A stretch of DNA of 64,000 nt from Orychophragmus violaceus (lineage: Eukaryota > Streptophyta > Magnoliopsida > Brassicales > Brassicaceae). A model generated the notes under the pieces. The model was not told the origin of the DNA. It was given only the letters and a program-made list of their open reading frames with translations, and did no database searches. A program made the position numbers and the translations under genes. Positions 43,846-53,908 of the stretch are shown here, in pieces. Every line of letters begins with the position of its first letter. The first letter of the stretch is position 1. The stretch is taken from contig CM058236.1 of the NCBI GenBank assembly GCA_030180135.1, positions 55,641,728 to 55,705,727 of the forward strand, read 5' to 3'.

Positions 43846-44333
43846 GTTTCCGGGTTCATCAGGGAAATATGCGGCTGCCTATACGAATGATATGACAGAC
43901 TTAAAGGGCATTATATATTCTTAAACTAATTACGTTTATATGGGCCGGCCCGTAAAACAAAGTGTTAAACACAAAGGGCACTAATATGTCTTAAGTATTT
44001 ATTTTATGTTGGCATCCTGTGCTAGCATAAATATATTAAATAATTTTTTTAAAGTTGATAATTTAATTTATCAATATTAAATTACGAAAATATATAAATT
44101 ATTTTAACTATCTGAAAATATATAAATATTATATTTAATATTTTATTAAATTATTCTATCATTTATATTAAAAGTTAAATTAATATAAACAAAATAAATT
44201 ATTATCTAAAATTATATATAATGATATATAAATGTATTTTTTAAACATATTTTCATATTAATTATAATAAAATAAAATATAAATTATGGAAATTTTAAAA
44301 AACTTAAAATATTTGATATTTTTGAAAGCTACT
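43846..44333. other. AT-rich DNA, possible left end of the CACTA element
   Basis: No CACTA terminus is seen here. Most is A/T with short frames only. A GGGCCGGCCCG palindrome lies at about 43940-43950. Confidence 0.4.
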
Positions 44334-45565
44334 CAGAATATGATGAAGAATAATCCGATAGAATTGAGTCAGTATCGTCAAATTCTCCAATCGATTCTTT
44401 TGATTCATAGTGAAGCGTTGAGAAACCAAATTGAGTGAAGTCGACGAAACATTAACTTCTAGTTATTCTTCGACAAGAGCTATACTGCTACTTCCGCTTG
44501 TAAAGGATCGTGATTAAAGACTCCATAGATTCTTCCTCCGGGATTGATTTTAGTAATTGTGATCCACGGGTCGGTCTTGTATGCCACTCGAGGATATTTG
44601 ATATAAAAAACCTGCATCAAATGAAGGATTTAATTAACTAAGAATAAATGGATCATATTTGAATGATATATGTAACAGTGATAGGACATACTTGACCTGT
44701 TTGTGAACCAAGAATAAATAGATTATATTTTTGAAGCCTCTTCCGCGAATGTATCAAGGTTACTCCAAACTCGTTAATGCAGACACCTTGTCCGAGAATA
44801 TGATTATCAATCACATAAAAATACAACACACCTCATGTCGACCTTTCGTGTATATCTGACTTCCAATATCTCTTTAAGTATATCGTAATACACAACATCT
44901 CCTAATGTAGAAGACACTCCATAGTCTCTAGTTGTTCTTATAGAACCGTCTTGGACTTTAAAAGAAAAACCTCTTGTGCAATGTCTTGGGTATGAATTCG
45001 TCAGATAGCTCGGCTCGATGATTATGTCTTCCAACCAAGGGTGAAAACTTATGCCTGGTGTGTTCCTTTTGATCTTTAACCTAAAATTACAATGGAGAAA
45101 TTTTATCGAAACAATTACATAAAATGATAACCAATTCGAGAAATCATTTTGTTTACGGATTTCACCCTCATTCTCGGTTAAACCTGAATAATAGTGTTCC
45201 AAAAGATTCATGTATATCCTACATTTAAGACAAATATGTGTTAGTAAATATATAAAATGTTTAATTATTTATTTTCTTATATTAAAAATGAATTTATCTT
45301 TCGTATTTGGGGACTTCATCACAATTGGTGAATGAAGATACCAAATCTTATAACCTAGCATAAACTTGTCCTTATAGAAGTGAGTCCATACTAGATCAAT
45401 CTTAACACTTCTAGCATTCCAGCAAATATTACAACGACATTTTAACTTACCGGATTTTCTCGCTGATGGTTGACTACATGCAAACTCCATGAATTCTCAA
45501 TCATAGTACTCATAATGCTTCACCAATACTTCTTCACCGGGTCGTGAATCGGTCCGTCCATCCAT
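44334..45565 (-). pseudogene. CACTA transposase relic: transposase-associated domain joined to DUF4216, TNP2 core absent
   Basis: The minus frame opens MDGRTDSRPGEEVL. After a TGA it continues FMEFACSQPSARKSGKLKCR, CNICWNARSVK and FYKDKFMLGYKIWYLH, which is the N-terminal Transposase-associated zinc-binding domain of En/Spm proteins. After an intron-like gap, 45211-44807 contains CTRGFSFKVQDGSIRTTRDY and GDVVYYDILKEILEVRYT, the DUF4216 domain found near the C-terminus. A last exon gives YIKYPRVAYKTDPWITITKI and a DDTDSIELSDYSSSYSE tail. The large TNP2 catalytic domain between them is missing, so the element is non-autonomous, and the in-frame TGA suggests decay. Confidence 0.75.
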
Positions 45566-45978
45566 GATCTAAATAGTTTGAAGACATTTTATTCCTGTTG
45601 GAAACGTTTTCGAGTGAGAGGGAGATATATATTAGTGAGAGATTAGTATAGTTTGAAGAATGAGGATGGTGGATATATATAGAGTTTTATAACCGACAGC
45701 TCATTTGAATGGGATAACAGTTACGTAACGTCTATACCAAAGGAAATATTAATGGCTACTGAAATAATATGGATTACTGACGGAAAACTGACGGATTTTA
45801 TCCGTTGGTAATTACTGAAGTATTTTCCTAACGGAAAAACCCATCGATAATAACTGATAGATTAACAATTCCTTCACTAATTACCGATGGATTTTTTGGT
45901 TACGCTAATCCTTCAGTTTTCCGTCGGTATTACAAATTGATTAAAATCCGTCAGTTATGCACTTGTTTTCTTGTAGTG
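44334..45978 (-). mobile_element. CACTA (En/Spm) element, internally shortened
   Basis: The right end at 45978 reads, reversed, CACTACAAGAAAACAAGTGC, the standard terminal repeat of Brassicaceae CACTA elements. The next 220 bp hold subterminal motifs ACGGA/TCCGT in both orientations (for example CTGACGGA, CCGTCGGTA, CCGATGGA), typical transposase-binding repeats. A minus-strand coding relic follows (44334-45565). The matching left terminus was not found, so that end is truncated or diverged. It is inserted in, or adjacent to, the RNase H region of the gypsy element starting at 45979. Confidence 0.75.
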
Positions 45979-46278
45979 AAATAATGACAATTTATTGATG
46001 ACAAATTGGTGGCATATTCTGCTTTGTTGTTTGAAGCATGAAAAAACTAAGCCGAAGGAATGTTCCAAGATTTCTCTAGTTGGTGAAGATAATTGAATTC
46101 CGAATCTGGAACCTTGTTTTGGTGACGAGCCATCAACATGAAGCAGCCATTTTGAATCTTCTTTTGGTTCTCCTAATCCTCCTTGTTGTAACTCGACCAA
46201 GAAATCCGAAATCTTGCAATTTCTCACATTTTCTTGTTCGATACTCAATATCGAATCAGTGAGTTCTACTGCCCACAT
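45979..46278 (-). pseudogene. Gypsy RNase H domain fragment
   Basis: Minus frame: ISDFLVELQQGGLGEPKEDS, then KWLLHVDGSSPKQGSRFGIQ and SPTREILEHSFGLVFS, the RNase H of Tat-type gypsy Pol, with the first catalytic Asp in HVDGSS. The frame then degrades at the CACTA boundary, and the later catalytic residues are lost. Confidence 0.75.
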
Positions 46279-46459
46279 TGTTAGTCTTCCAGATTGGTTG
46301 GACTGTGAAGGATTGTTTGCAGCGTAAAATTCAATTAGACTATCAGTCTATCACTGAATGCAATTGGAAGTATGGTATCAATCTGAGAGTCAAATCAAAT
46401 TTGAGCAGACATTTCTACTGCGAGCGCAAACTTCTCGATTTGAGGATAGCCAATTTCCA

Positions 46460-46760
46460 CGTTAGTTAGTGAGCATACATTCCTCTACCAGTGATAAACA
46501 CCGTTTTGCCGGGTCTGGGTTCATCATGATCTGGTTGTAACCAGAGAAAGCGTCCATGAACGTTAGTAGTTTGTTCCCTGTTGATGCCTCTACCAATCGA
46601 TCGATATGCGGGAGGGAAAGCTGTCTTTTGGACGAGCCTTTTCTAAATCCATGAAGTCGAAACAAACTCTCCACTTTCCGTTTTTCTTTGATAGAGCCGA
46701 CTTTGTGTAGCCGCTTTACTTTGTCGTTGACTGCTTTCGCTCATTCCGAACCTGACTTCC
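46460..46760 (-). pseudogene. Gypsy reverse transcriptase fragment
   Basis: Minus frame: LPHIDRLVEASTGNKLLTFM, then DAFSGYNQIMMNPDPAK, the fingers-palm block of gypsy RT. Upstream in another frame is a piece around 46700-46760. The YxDD catalytic loop is absent. Confidence 0.75.
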
Positions 46761-46989
46761 TCGTTTTTTTCCAACTTTTTTGAATGTTGGATACACATTC
46801 AGCTCATCGCAAGCAACGTCGATGATGATTCTGGGCATATCTTTTGCGGTCCAGGCGAAGCTGTGTATGTTCTCTCAATGGCATAAGAATATATCTTTTT
46901 GATTTATTGGTCCATATTTTCTCTCACATATACACAACTTTCCTGGTGGTCGTCGTCTATGCATATTGACACCACTTGTTCGCCGGACA

Positions 46990-47670
46990 CCTCGTCATCT
47001 CCTCTGCTAGTTATTTTTTCTTTTTGGCGGGCGTTTTTGTTATTATTCAACTTTTTAACTTTTCCAATCCGCGGCCGTTTGGCCTTTCGGTCGATTTCAA
47101 TTTTTGGTCTTCAGAGTTTGTGTTCGGGCAGAAAACATGGTTGGGGTTGTTCCTGACTCCCCAAATCGTCGTGACTCCGCCATGTGTCAAAAATTCAAGG
47201 CAAAGATGATATGTTGAAGGAACGGATCTCAAGGAATTTATCAAAGGAGTTCCCATGATCACTTTGAGATTGTCGGCTACTGAAAACTCAACAACTTTGG
47301 TCACCCCTCCTGCTTGCACATATAGCTTAATTGTTCTGAGGGTCATTGTTGTCTTTCCTGTGAATCCCGTTAATGGTTTTAGGAATGGTTACACTTTAGA
47401 CAAGCTGACATTCATACTTCTTAGTGAGTCGCGGAAGATTAAGTCCAAAAACTTCCAGATCAATATGAATCGTTGCTAATTCATGATCTTTGATGATGAG
47501 CTCGATGACGAGTGGATCATTGTACGGTCGGTCATCTCCTTCAGTTTCACACTCCTCAAATGTTATACATCGTTTATGAACTGAGAAGGCGCAAACCAAT
47601 GGTCGTTTGTTCTTGCTCGTCTTTGATAAGATTTGATCGAGGATACTGTCTCTCCGAAGTATTGTCATCC
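46990..47670 (-). pseudogene. Gypsy protease region, decayed
   Basis: Minus frames include ITFEECETEGDDRPYNDPLV followed by IELIIKDHELATIHIDLEV, where the protease active-site DTGSS motif should follow but is replaced. Then comes KLYVQAGGVTKVVEFSVADN with PLINSLRSVPSTYHLCLEF, the C-terminal part of the protease and linker. The alignment is to Tat-type gypsy Pol as I remember it. Confidence 0.65.
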
Positions 47671-47852
47671 TCCAATGATCATATTATTGATCGCGCTATT
47701 CGCCTTCTCCGGATTCTGAATCTTTTGCATCAATACTGCTATCATCTCCTTTAACTCGGCTGCATTTGTTGCAGCGTTGTCTATTGCGGCGCTAATTGTA
47801 TTGGTGTTGTCTGCTGCGCCAATGGGTGATCTGTTCTGTCTCCTTCTTTATC

Positions 47853-47873
47853 TCTCCACAAACGGCGCCAAAC
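47853..47873 (-). promoter_or_regulatory. tRNA primer-binding site of the minus gypsy element
   Basis: Reversed it reads GTTTGGCGCCGTTTGTGG, directly after the LTR end ...GACTCTCAGA. TGGCGCCGT is the typical Tat-gypsy primer site. The same arrangement is at 52244 on the plus strand. Confidence 0.75.
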
Positions 47874-48479
47874 TCTGAGAGTCAGAACTCACACGGTAAA
47901 GTCTTGTACGGTTTAACTTTTAGGGAACTGGAATTTCTATGTAAACGTACACAAAAGTGATTTGGAGAATAGTTTAATTGATCTTGGATAGAAAGAGAGT
48001 ACAAAAAAATTAATAGCAAAATAGTCTAACTAATTTCTGCTCGGTTTTAGAGCGTCTTTTTATCGTAGGAAGTCCCCTTTCTTTTATTTCTTTGGCGAAT
48101 CGGTTGGAAGAGATTTACCAGCAAAATTTTCGAAGATTTTCATGTTATCGCATTTTTATTTTCTATTTTGATTTTATTCTTCTGGGTAATTTCACCTTTT
48201 CCTGCTCGGATTAATCTTCCCATTTTCGTACTTATTTTTCTATGACGTAATCCTTATCTTTTTCATGGGCCAAAAAGGATGGTCCGAGCCTATAAAATAT
48301 AATTTTTTTAGTTTGGCCCATATAGCTCATTCAAATATTCTGCTCGTCATGTTTGAGGACATACAATATTTGAAGGGAAAGTTTTTCCAAGCACGACAAC
48401 TATATCCTAGTATCCGAGCGTTGCACTGACCCGAGCGCATTCGGGCATTGATCAGAGTAGATGGACGTTATCGGATTAT

Positions 48480-49305
48480 CTGATCATGCTCGAACTGTCC
48501 TATCATGCTCGGCCTGTAAGATCTTTCGAGCATGCTAGGTCTGTCCGATCATGCTCGGATAATTTGACCATACTCGGACTGTCCAATCAGCAGAGCATGC
48601 TTGGAATGTCCCATTGATCTCGTATTGTTCGAACGTCAGCGCATGCTTAACCTATCTGATCATCCGAGAATGCTCGGATTTTCTATTCATTCGAGCACTC
48701 TTGGATTTTGCACTAGTCCGTGCATGCTCGGACTAAAAGAGCAACTTGGATTGTATGATAGTCCTAGTAAGCTAAGAATATCCGAGCAGCTAGGATTGTC
48801 CGATCGCCCAAGCAGCTTAGACTGTCCAATCGTCCAAGCATGCTCGGATTGTCCGATCGTCCTAGAAACTTGGATTGTCCGATCGTCCTAAAAGTTTGGA
48901 CTGTCCGATGCTTGGACTGCCCGATCGTCCTTGAATCTTGCACTGTCCGATCGTCCTAGCAGCTTGACTATCCCATCAACATAGAAGCTTGGACTGTCCG
49001 ATTGTCTTAGCAACTTGGACTTTTCGATTATCCTAGGAGCTTGGACAGTCCATTATGCTTAGCAGCTTGTACTGTCCGATCGTCCGAGCAGCTTAGAATG
49101 TTTGATCATCCTAGCATGCTCGGACTGTCCGGTCAGGTCGGACTGTTAGATCATCCATGTATGCTCGGAAAGCTTGGACTGTCTTATTGTCTTAGCATGC
49201 TCGGACTGTCCGATCATCTTCGGCTGATTGTTCATCCTAGAAACTTGGAATGTCCGATCGTCCTAGCAACTTGGATTGTTCAATCGTCTTAGCAGAATGA
49301 ACTGT
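48480..49305. repeat. Minisatellite with GGACTGTCCGATCGTCC units
   Basis: There are about 30 imperfect units of roughly 25-30 bp, built from CATGCTCGGACTGTCCGATC and AGCAGCTTGGACTGTCC. It continues after the solo LTR to about 50760. Confidence 0.8.
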
Positions 49306-49310
49306 CCGGT

Positions 49311-50529
49311 TGATAGGTTCTAAGTTTTCCCTATACTAAACTGCAAGTGAACAGCAATGTCAAAGTAGTATATAGGGTTATCGAATCCACAGGGACACTT
49401 GGTCTCAAGAGAATCAAACTATAGGAAAAAATACTAGAAAGAAAACAATATGATTGAATTGAAAGCGGTGCGATAAAGTAAATCAGTAGTAGAGATTAAC
49501 GGTTGTAAAGCAAGTAATTAAAAGCGTCAAGCCTAGGGTATTCTCAGGAAATCAGACAAGCAGACAGTTCATTCAGCAAGGATCTAATTAAGCACAGTTC
49601 TAGAACTCAAAACACAGATATAGAATTAACCAAATTCCTTTGCGATAATTCTCTAAGTCTAAGTGCAGCAAACCAAACTTTCGTTTGCGAGAACTAACAG
49701 ATTAAACTAGCAATAAGTCCAAGTTTGATATGTTCACAATTATCCTAAACCAAACTTCCGTTTGCGCAAAGTTTAATTGCCCAATTTAATTAGTTCAGAT
49801 TCCTAAACCCCACTTCCGTGACGTATTTAGCAACCTAAGATCTAGATTCTAATTGATCAGGTTAGAACTAGCTTTAAGCACAATTAAATTGAAGAACATA
49901 TATAGTTATGAATCCTTAACTGAAATTGAACAAGTCTAGCAAGTCATGAAATCCTATGTGAGAAACCCTAAACCTAACTATGGATCTACTCAGACATAGA
50001 TAATGAAAACATAATCATAGAATGAATAAATTGCATAAAAGAATAAGAGTAAAAGGGGTTCGAAATCTTCTCCAAATACAGATGATGTAACAGGTTCAGA
50101 TCAGCCCCAAAAGCTCTAAAATCCTCTGCTCTTAATTATGAATTGCGTAATGTAAAAAGTATATAGCGTCACTAATAAAAACTCTATAAACTCTATTATA
50201 TAGGCATAATCTCGGCCAGGGGCTTCTTTGTAAATATCAGGAACTTCTGGATCAAAGTGTAAATTCTTCACTCTTCTAAACCGCCGAGTTTTTGGCCCAT
50301 CTCGCTGGTGCATCGATCGATGCTAAAGTGCAACGATCGACACCTTCCTCTGTTTCGGACAGTGAACTCTATCTCTCGGCCAAACACTCCAAAAATCTCC
50401 AAAATGCTCCATTATCTCCAATTCAGCTCCAAACCTGATTATACCTGTAAAAGACTCTAAAAGAACACAAAAGACACTAAAAACACAACTATATCATGGT
50501 CTAAAACTAGTAAAAACCATGATATATCA
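49311..50529 (-). mobile_element. Solo LTR with intact target duplication CCGGT
   Basis: It begins TGATAGGTTCTAAGTTTTCC and ends CATGATATATCA, with CCGGT at 49306-49310 and again at 50530-50534. The interrupted minisatellite reads on smoothly across the site. The length is 1219 bp. It is similar to 63576-64000 at about 95% by eye, and more distantly to 60778-61932 and 1-424. Orientation is taken from the polypurine tract next to the relative at 61932. It holds a CATCGATCGATGC motif near 50311. With no internal sequence it is the product of LTR-LTR recombination. Confidence 0.9.
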
Positions 50530-50959
50530 CCGGTCGTCCGAGAAGCTTAGACTGTCTGATCATCGTAGCATGATCGAACTGTCCAACCAGCTCGAAATGT
50601 CATATCCTCTAAGCATCTCAAAATGTCCGATTTTCTGAGCAGCTCAGAGTGTACGAACGTCCGAGTATGCTCGGACTATCTGAACGTCCTCGCAAGCTCG
50701 GATTGTTCAAGCCTCTTGGACTGTCTGATCTTCTTAGAAACTCATACATCCAAGCATGGCTGTCAAAGGGTGGTTTTCTTCCTATCAAGTAGTTAGATTG
50801 CTCGGAAGCTTTGCTGAGCATTTACATACATTATATACGAAATGAAGTTATACATGACGCTTAGTCCATTTTTGATTATTGATTTCGTCGGGGGGATTTT
50901 GACCCCCAAGAGAGATTGAATCCTGGGGATATGCCACAAATTTCTTCCAGGTAAAAAAT

Positions 50960-51271
50960 GATAGAAACATTTGATGCTTCTTAATGAACTAGACCTAATC
51001 AACGAACGACGCGATCAAGAATTGGTCCGCATCCAAAACAACCAACAAGCAACAGCTAAATACTACAACTCAAACGTCCATAGCTGAAGGTCCTCGAATG
51101 TCACCTAGTCCTATGAAACGTGTTTCAGAAAACTGTTGATTGAAACGTGGGCAAACTGGGAGCGAACTAGGAAGGACCTTACAAAGTTACGAAAGTAGTT
51201 TGCCCCAGAGCATATGAACTCGTAAACATGGACAGTGTCAGAATTCCAAAGAGTTGGAATGTAAGGCATCT
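50960..51271 (+). pseudogene. C-terminal end of gypsy integrase/Pol
   Basis: Plus frame: LINERRDQELVRIQNNQQAT, then AKYYNSNVHS, ANWER and RIPKSWNVRHL. This is the end of gypsy Pol, where the family shows an Arg/Gln-rich helix, a KLG.NWEGPY-like block and IPRSWNxMHL. It is broken by stops and runs straight into the LTR at 51272 with no polypurine tract between. Confidence 0.7.
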
Positions 51272-52243
51272 TGTTGGGGTCAATTTTCCCCTCGACGCAA
51301 TCAATAGTCGAAAACGGATTGAGCATTCAAACATAGCCGATTTTCATATAAGTGAAACTTCGTATGGAGGACGTTACGTATGATTAACATTTCATGTAAA
51401 GCATACGAATTCACTTAGCCGAACTTCCAAACTTTGAGACTGCTCGGATAGATCACGCAGACATGCCTATCGCTCGAAAGAATCTACGGGCAATCTGAAA
51501 CGCTCAACCAAGCTGCTCGGATAGTCCGAGCACATTCTTTCGGATTTTTCGAGCATACCACATTTCCTCGGAAGTTCCGAGCAGAACACATTTTCTCGGA
51601 AGTTCCGAGATGAACATATTTCATGAATCATTCGAATGGGCAATTTTCTTTAGAACGGATGAATTGCTCGGACACTCGATGACATCTTCTTCCGAATGCG
51701 CGAAAAGCCACAAACCATCTTTGTAATGATGGCCTATACATTAGTATCCGTTAACGAAATCGTCGAATAAGTTATACAAAATACAAACTTGGGCAGAACC
51801 GACACCGGTTTAAGAGACTTACACTCAAACAGACTCGAAGCATCCCTTTTGGCCCCATTCGGTAAAAAAGTTAAACTTGAAGAAGAAAAGAGGAAAATAA
51901 ATCCGATCAAAAAGAGGAAAATCCGAGAATAATGGCAAATCCCAAAGAAAATGGAATATGCGATAACAAGAAGATTTCCAGAAATCTTGCGGGTGAATAT
52001 CCTTGACACCCACTCGCCGCAACTGTATAAGATGAAGGACTTCCTATAATCAAGGCATCCCATAAAACTCTAGCAACTAAACTTAGATTTTTCTTTAAGT
52101 TGTTACGCTTAGTGCTCGGTTTTTGGTCAAACAAATAAATAAAGTATCCTCCAGGTCTGTTTTCGTGTCGTTTACTTTAGATTCTTCTGTACCCTAAAAA
52201 GTTTGCTCTACGAAAATTTGTAGTGTGAGTTTCGACTCTCACA
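51272..52243 (+). mobile_element. Gypsy LTR, complete, plus orientation
   Basis: It starts TGTTGGGGTCAATTTTCCCC and ends TTCGACTCTCACA; 972 bp. It contains TGCTCGGATAGTCCGAGCAC and TCGGAAGTTCCGAG motifs. A primer-binding site follows directly, so it acts as a 5' LTR of the downstream sequence; Pol directly before it belongs to another copy or to a deletion product. Confidence 0.8.
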
Positions 52244-52261
52244 GTTTGGCGTTGTCTGTGG
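52244..52261 (+). promoter_or_regulatory. Primer-binding site of the plus gypsy element
   Basis: GTTTGGCGTTGTCTGTGG follows the LTR end; compare GTTTGGCGCCGTTTGTGG at 47873-47853 (minus). Confidence 0.7.
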
Positions 52262-52960
52262 CGAATAGAAATTTCTTACACTTAAAAACCACCGACAGGA
52301 AGATCCGTAGATCTGGCCACCGACGAAACGGAGACAAGACATATCACGAGCTTGTGATCGACGGAAAGGACAACAACATCGCAACAGAAAACTCTACGAC
52401 GAGAAACGTCACAACATACAACACCGCGACAGACAACAATGCTACAAACTCAACCTCAGACACAACAACAAACTTGACGCTGACCGAGTTAGAGGAGATG
52501 ATAACCGTGTTGATGTAAGAAACTCAGAACCGGAAGAAGGCGAGTAGCACACTCACTGAGAAGATGGAGAGGCACGGAATAAAAACCAAGGAGCACTTGG
52601 GCAGTGAACTTCAGACCAACTGAGCGTAGGCGACTTGACTTCTTAACGCCTGACAATTCAGCGAGAAAGCCTACACAAAGTCGACCACAACTTGCAAACG
52701 ATCAAACCCTTCCTGCAATCACATCTAACACAACATATCCACAACCACTATTTTGACCATGAAGGATCGTGACGACTATCAACGTCAATGGATAAGATTG
52801 CATGAATGCAACCTCAAACAAAAAAAAAACATAACAAGGATACCAGGACCAGATCAGAGTTTAATGAAACGGAAAAGAATACTTTGCAATTTTCAAAGAT
52901 CGTCTTCCTGGTATACCACTTTGCGATCTCTCCGATTATCGAGATAGGTACTTAAATTCT
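52262..52960 (+). pseudogene. Start of a gypsy gag region, decayed
   Basis: A frame through 52518 is Thr/Asn-rich and ends NLTLTELEEMITVLM, like the N-terminal leader of Tat-type Gag. After a stop it carries on as ETQNRKKASSTLTEKMER. Beyond about 52630 the similarity stops. No nucleocapsid or capsid signature is seen. Confidence 0.45.
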
Positions 52961-53199
52961 TATTTTCTTTATCGTCATCATTTGCTTTCAATTATTTAAG
53001 ATTATAAGAAACAATTATGTTTACAAGAATGACTAGTATCTCAAACTTATGTGGAAAATAACAAGATAAACTCTTGATCGACGTCGTAAATAGATGGTTA
53101 AATCTGTGCGTGAGTTCATACGTACAAGTCTAATGATCTTTGATTTCGTTTTACATGTTAAGCCTTTTTGTATGGGACTTTGCGGTCATATATCATGGT

Positions 53200-53908
53200 C
53201 CGAGTCTAACCGCCTTTAATCGTCAAACGAGTCTTCGACTTTGCTTCGTTTGTAGATCTATTCACGACGTTAAGTAGCCAAACAACCAACGATCGTACTG
53301 GGGTTTAACGGATCAGAAAATATGCTTCAGTACGCCGCTACACCTTTACATCGCAGCTAAGTTAGACTGTCCCTAACAAATCATCGTCGATGCCACGCCA
53401 TCAAGCCAGCCAGTGTTCCAAGCCATCCTGACACCAAGCTTCTCAACCATCCACGGAAAAAATCATGTATCTATCTGCAAACAATAACCGATCATGAGAG
53501 TAATCAAGACGTCCAAGCAGCGCAGCTCGCCAAGCCGCGCATTCGTATTTGTTCTTCTTGGAAATGTAATTTCATGCTCGGCTTGACATTTTTGTGGCTA
53601 GTTCGAATTTGTTAGTTGATCGACCCATCATCATCATTTGTCATATTAGAGATAATCTAGGGACTAAACCCTAATTCTCCTGATATAAATACCCTTCACT
53701 TGCACGGAAAAGACTAAGTTTAAACATTGTAACAAAAACCCTAGGCCAAGAGATCAATCGAGTTCGCGCGTAAAGATCAACAAAGACTAGATTCTTCGGT
53801 CCTTTCGTTATTGTCTTTTAGTCCTTAGATTCGAACTATTCAAGTCCCTGGATTTAAGATCAGTTTACTGAATTGATCATTGTGGTTCTCTAAATCAATA
53901 ATGGTCAA
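53200..53908 (+). mobile_element. LTR fragment of another gypsy family
   Basis: The block from about 53641 to 53908 is paralleled at 59541-59785. Shared features are AAACC(C)TAATTCTCC(T)GATATAAATA (TATA region), AGATCAACAAAGACTAGATT, GTTATTG, and TTTA(C)TGAATTGATCA near the end. The left limit is not clear. Confidence 0.55.

Larger units (their letters stand above)
45979..50910 (-). mobile_element. Ty3/gypsy element, 5' part (LTR, primer site, protease, RT, RNase H), 3' part lost
   Basis: In minus sense the order is LTR (50910 to 47874, itself split by a solo LTR), primer-binding site (47873-47853), protease (about 47670-46990), RT (about 46760-46460) and RNase H (46278-45979). The RNase H frame is cut by the CACTA element. 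Integrase, 3' LTR and polypurine tract do not reappear on the far side. All coding parts carry frameshifts. Confidence 0.75.
47874..50910 (-). mobile_element. 5' LTR of the minus gypsy element, split by a solo LTR
   Basis: Plus-strand start TCTGAGAGTCAGAACTCACA, end GATTTTGACCCCCAAG, both matching the family ends. Without the insertion (49311-50529 plus one CCGGT) the LTR is about 1.8 kb, longer than relatives because of a tandem repeat region at 48480-49305 and 50530-50760. Confidence 0.75.
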
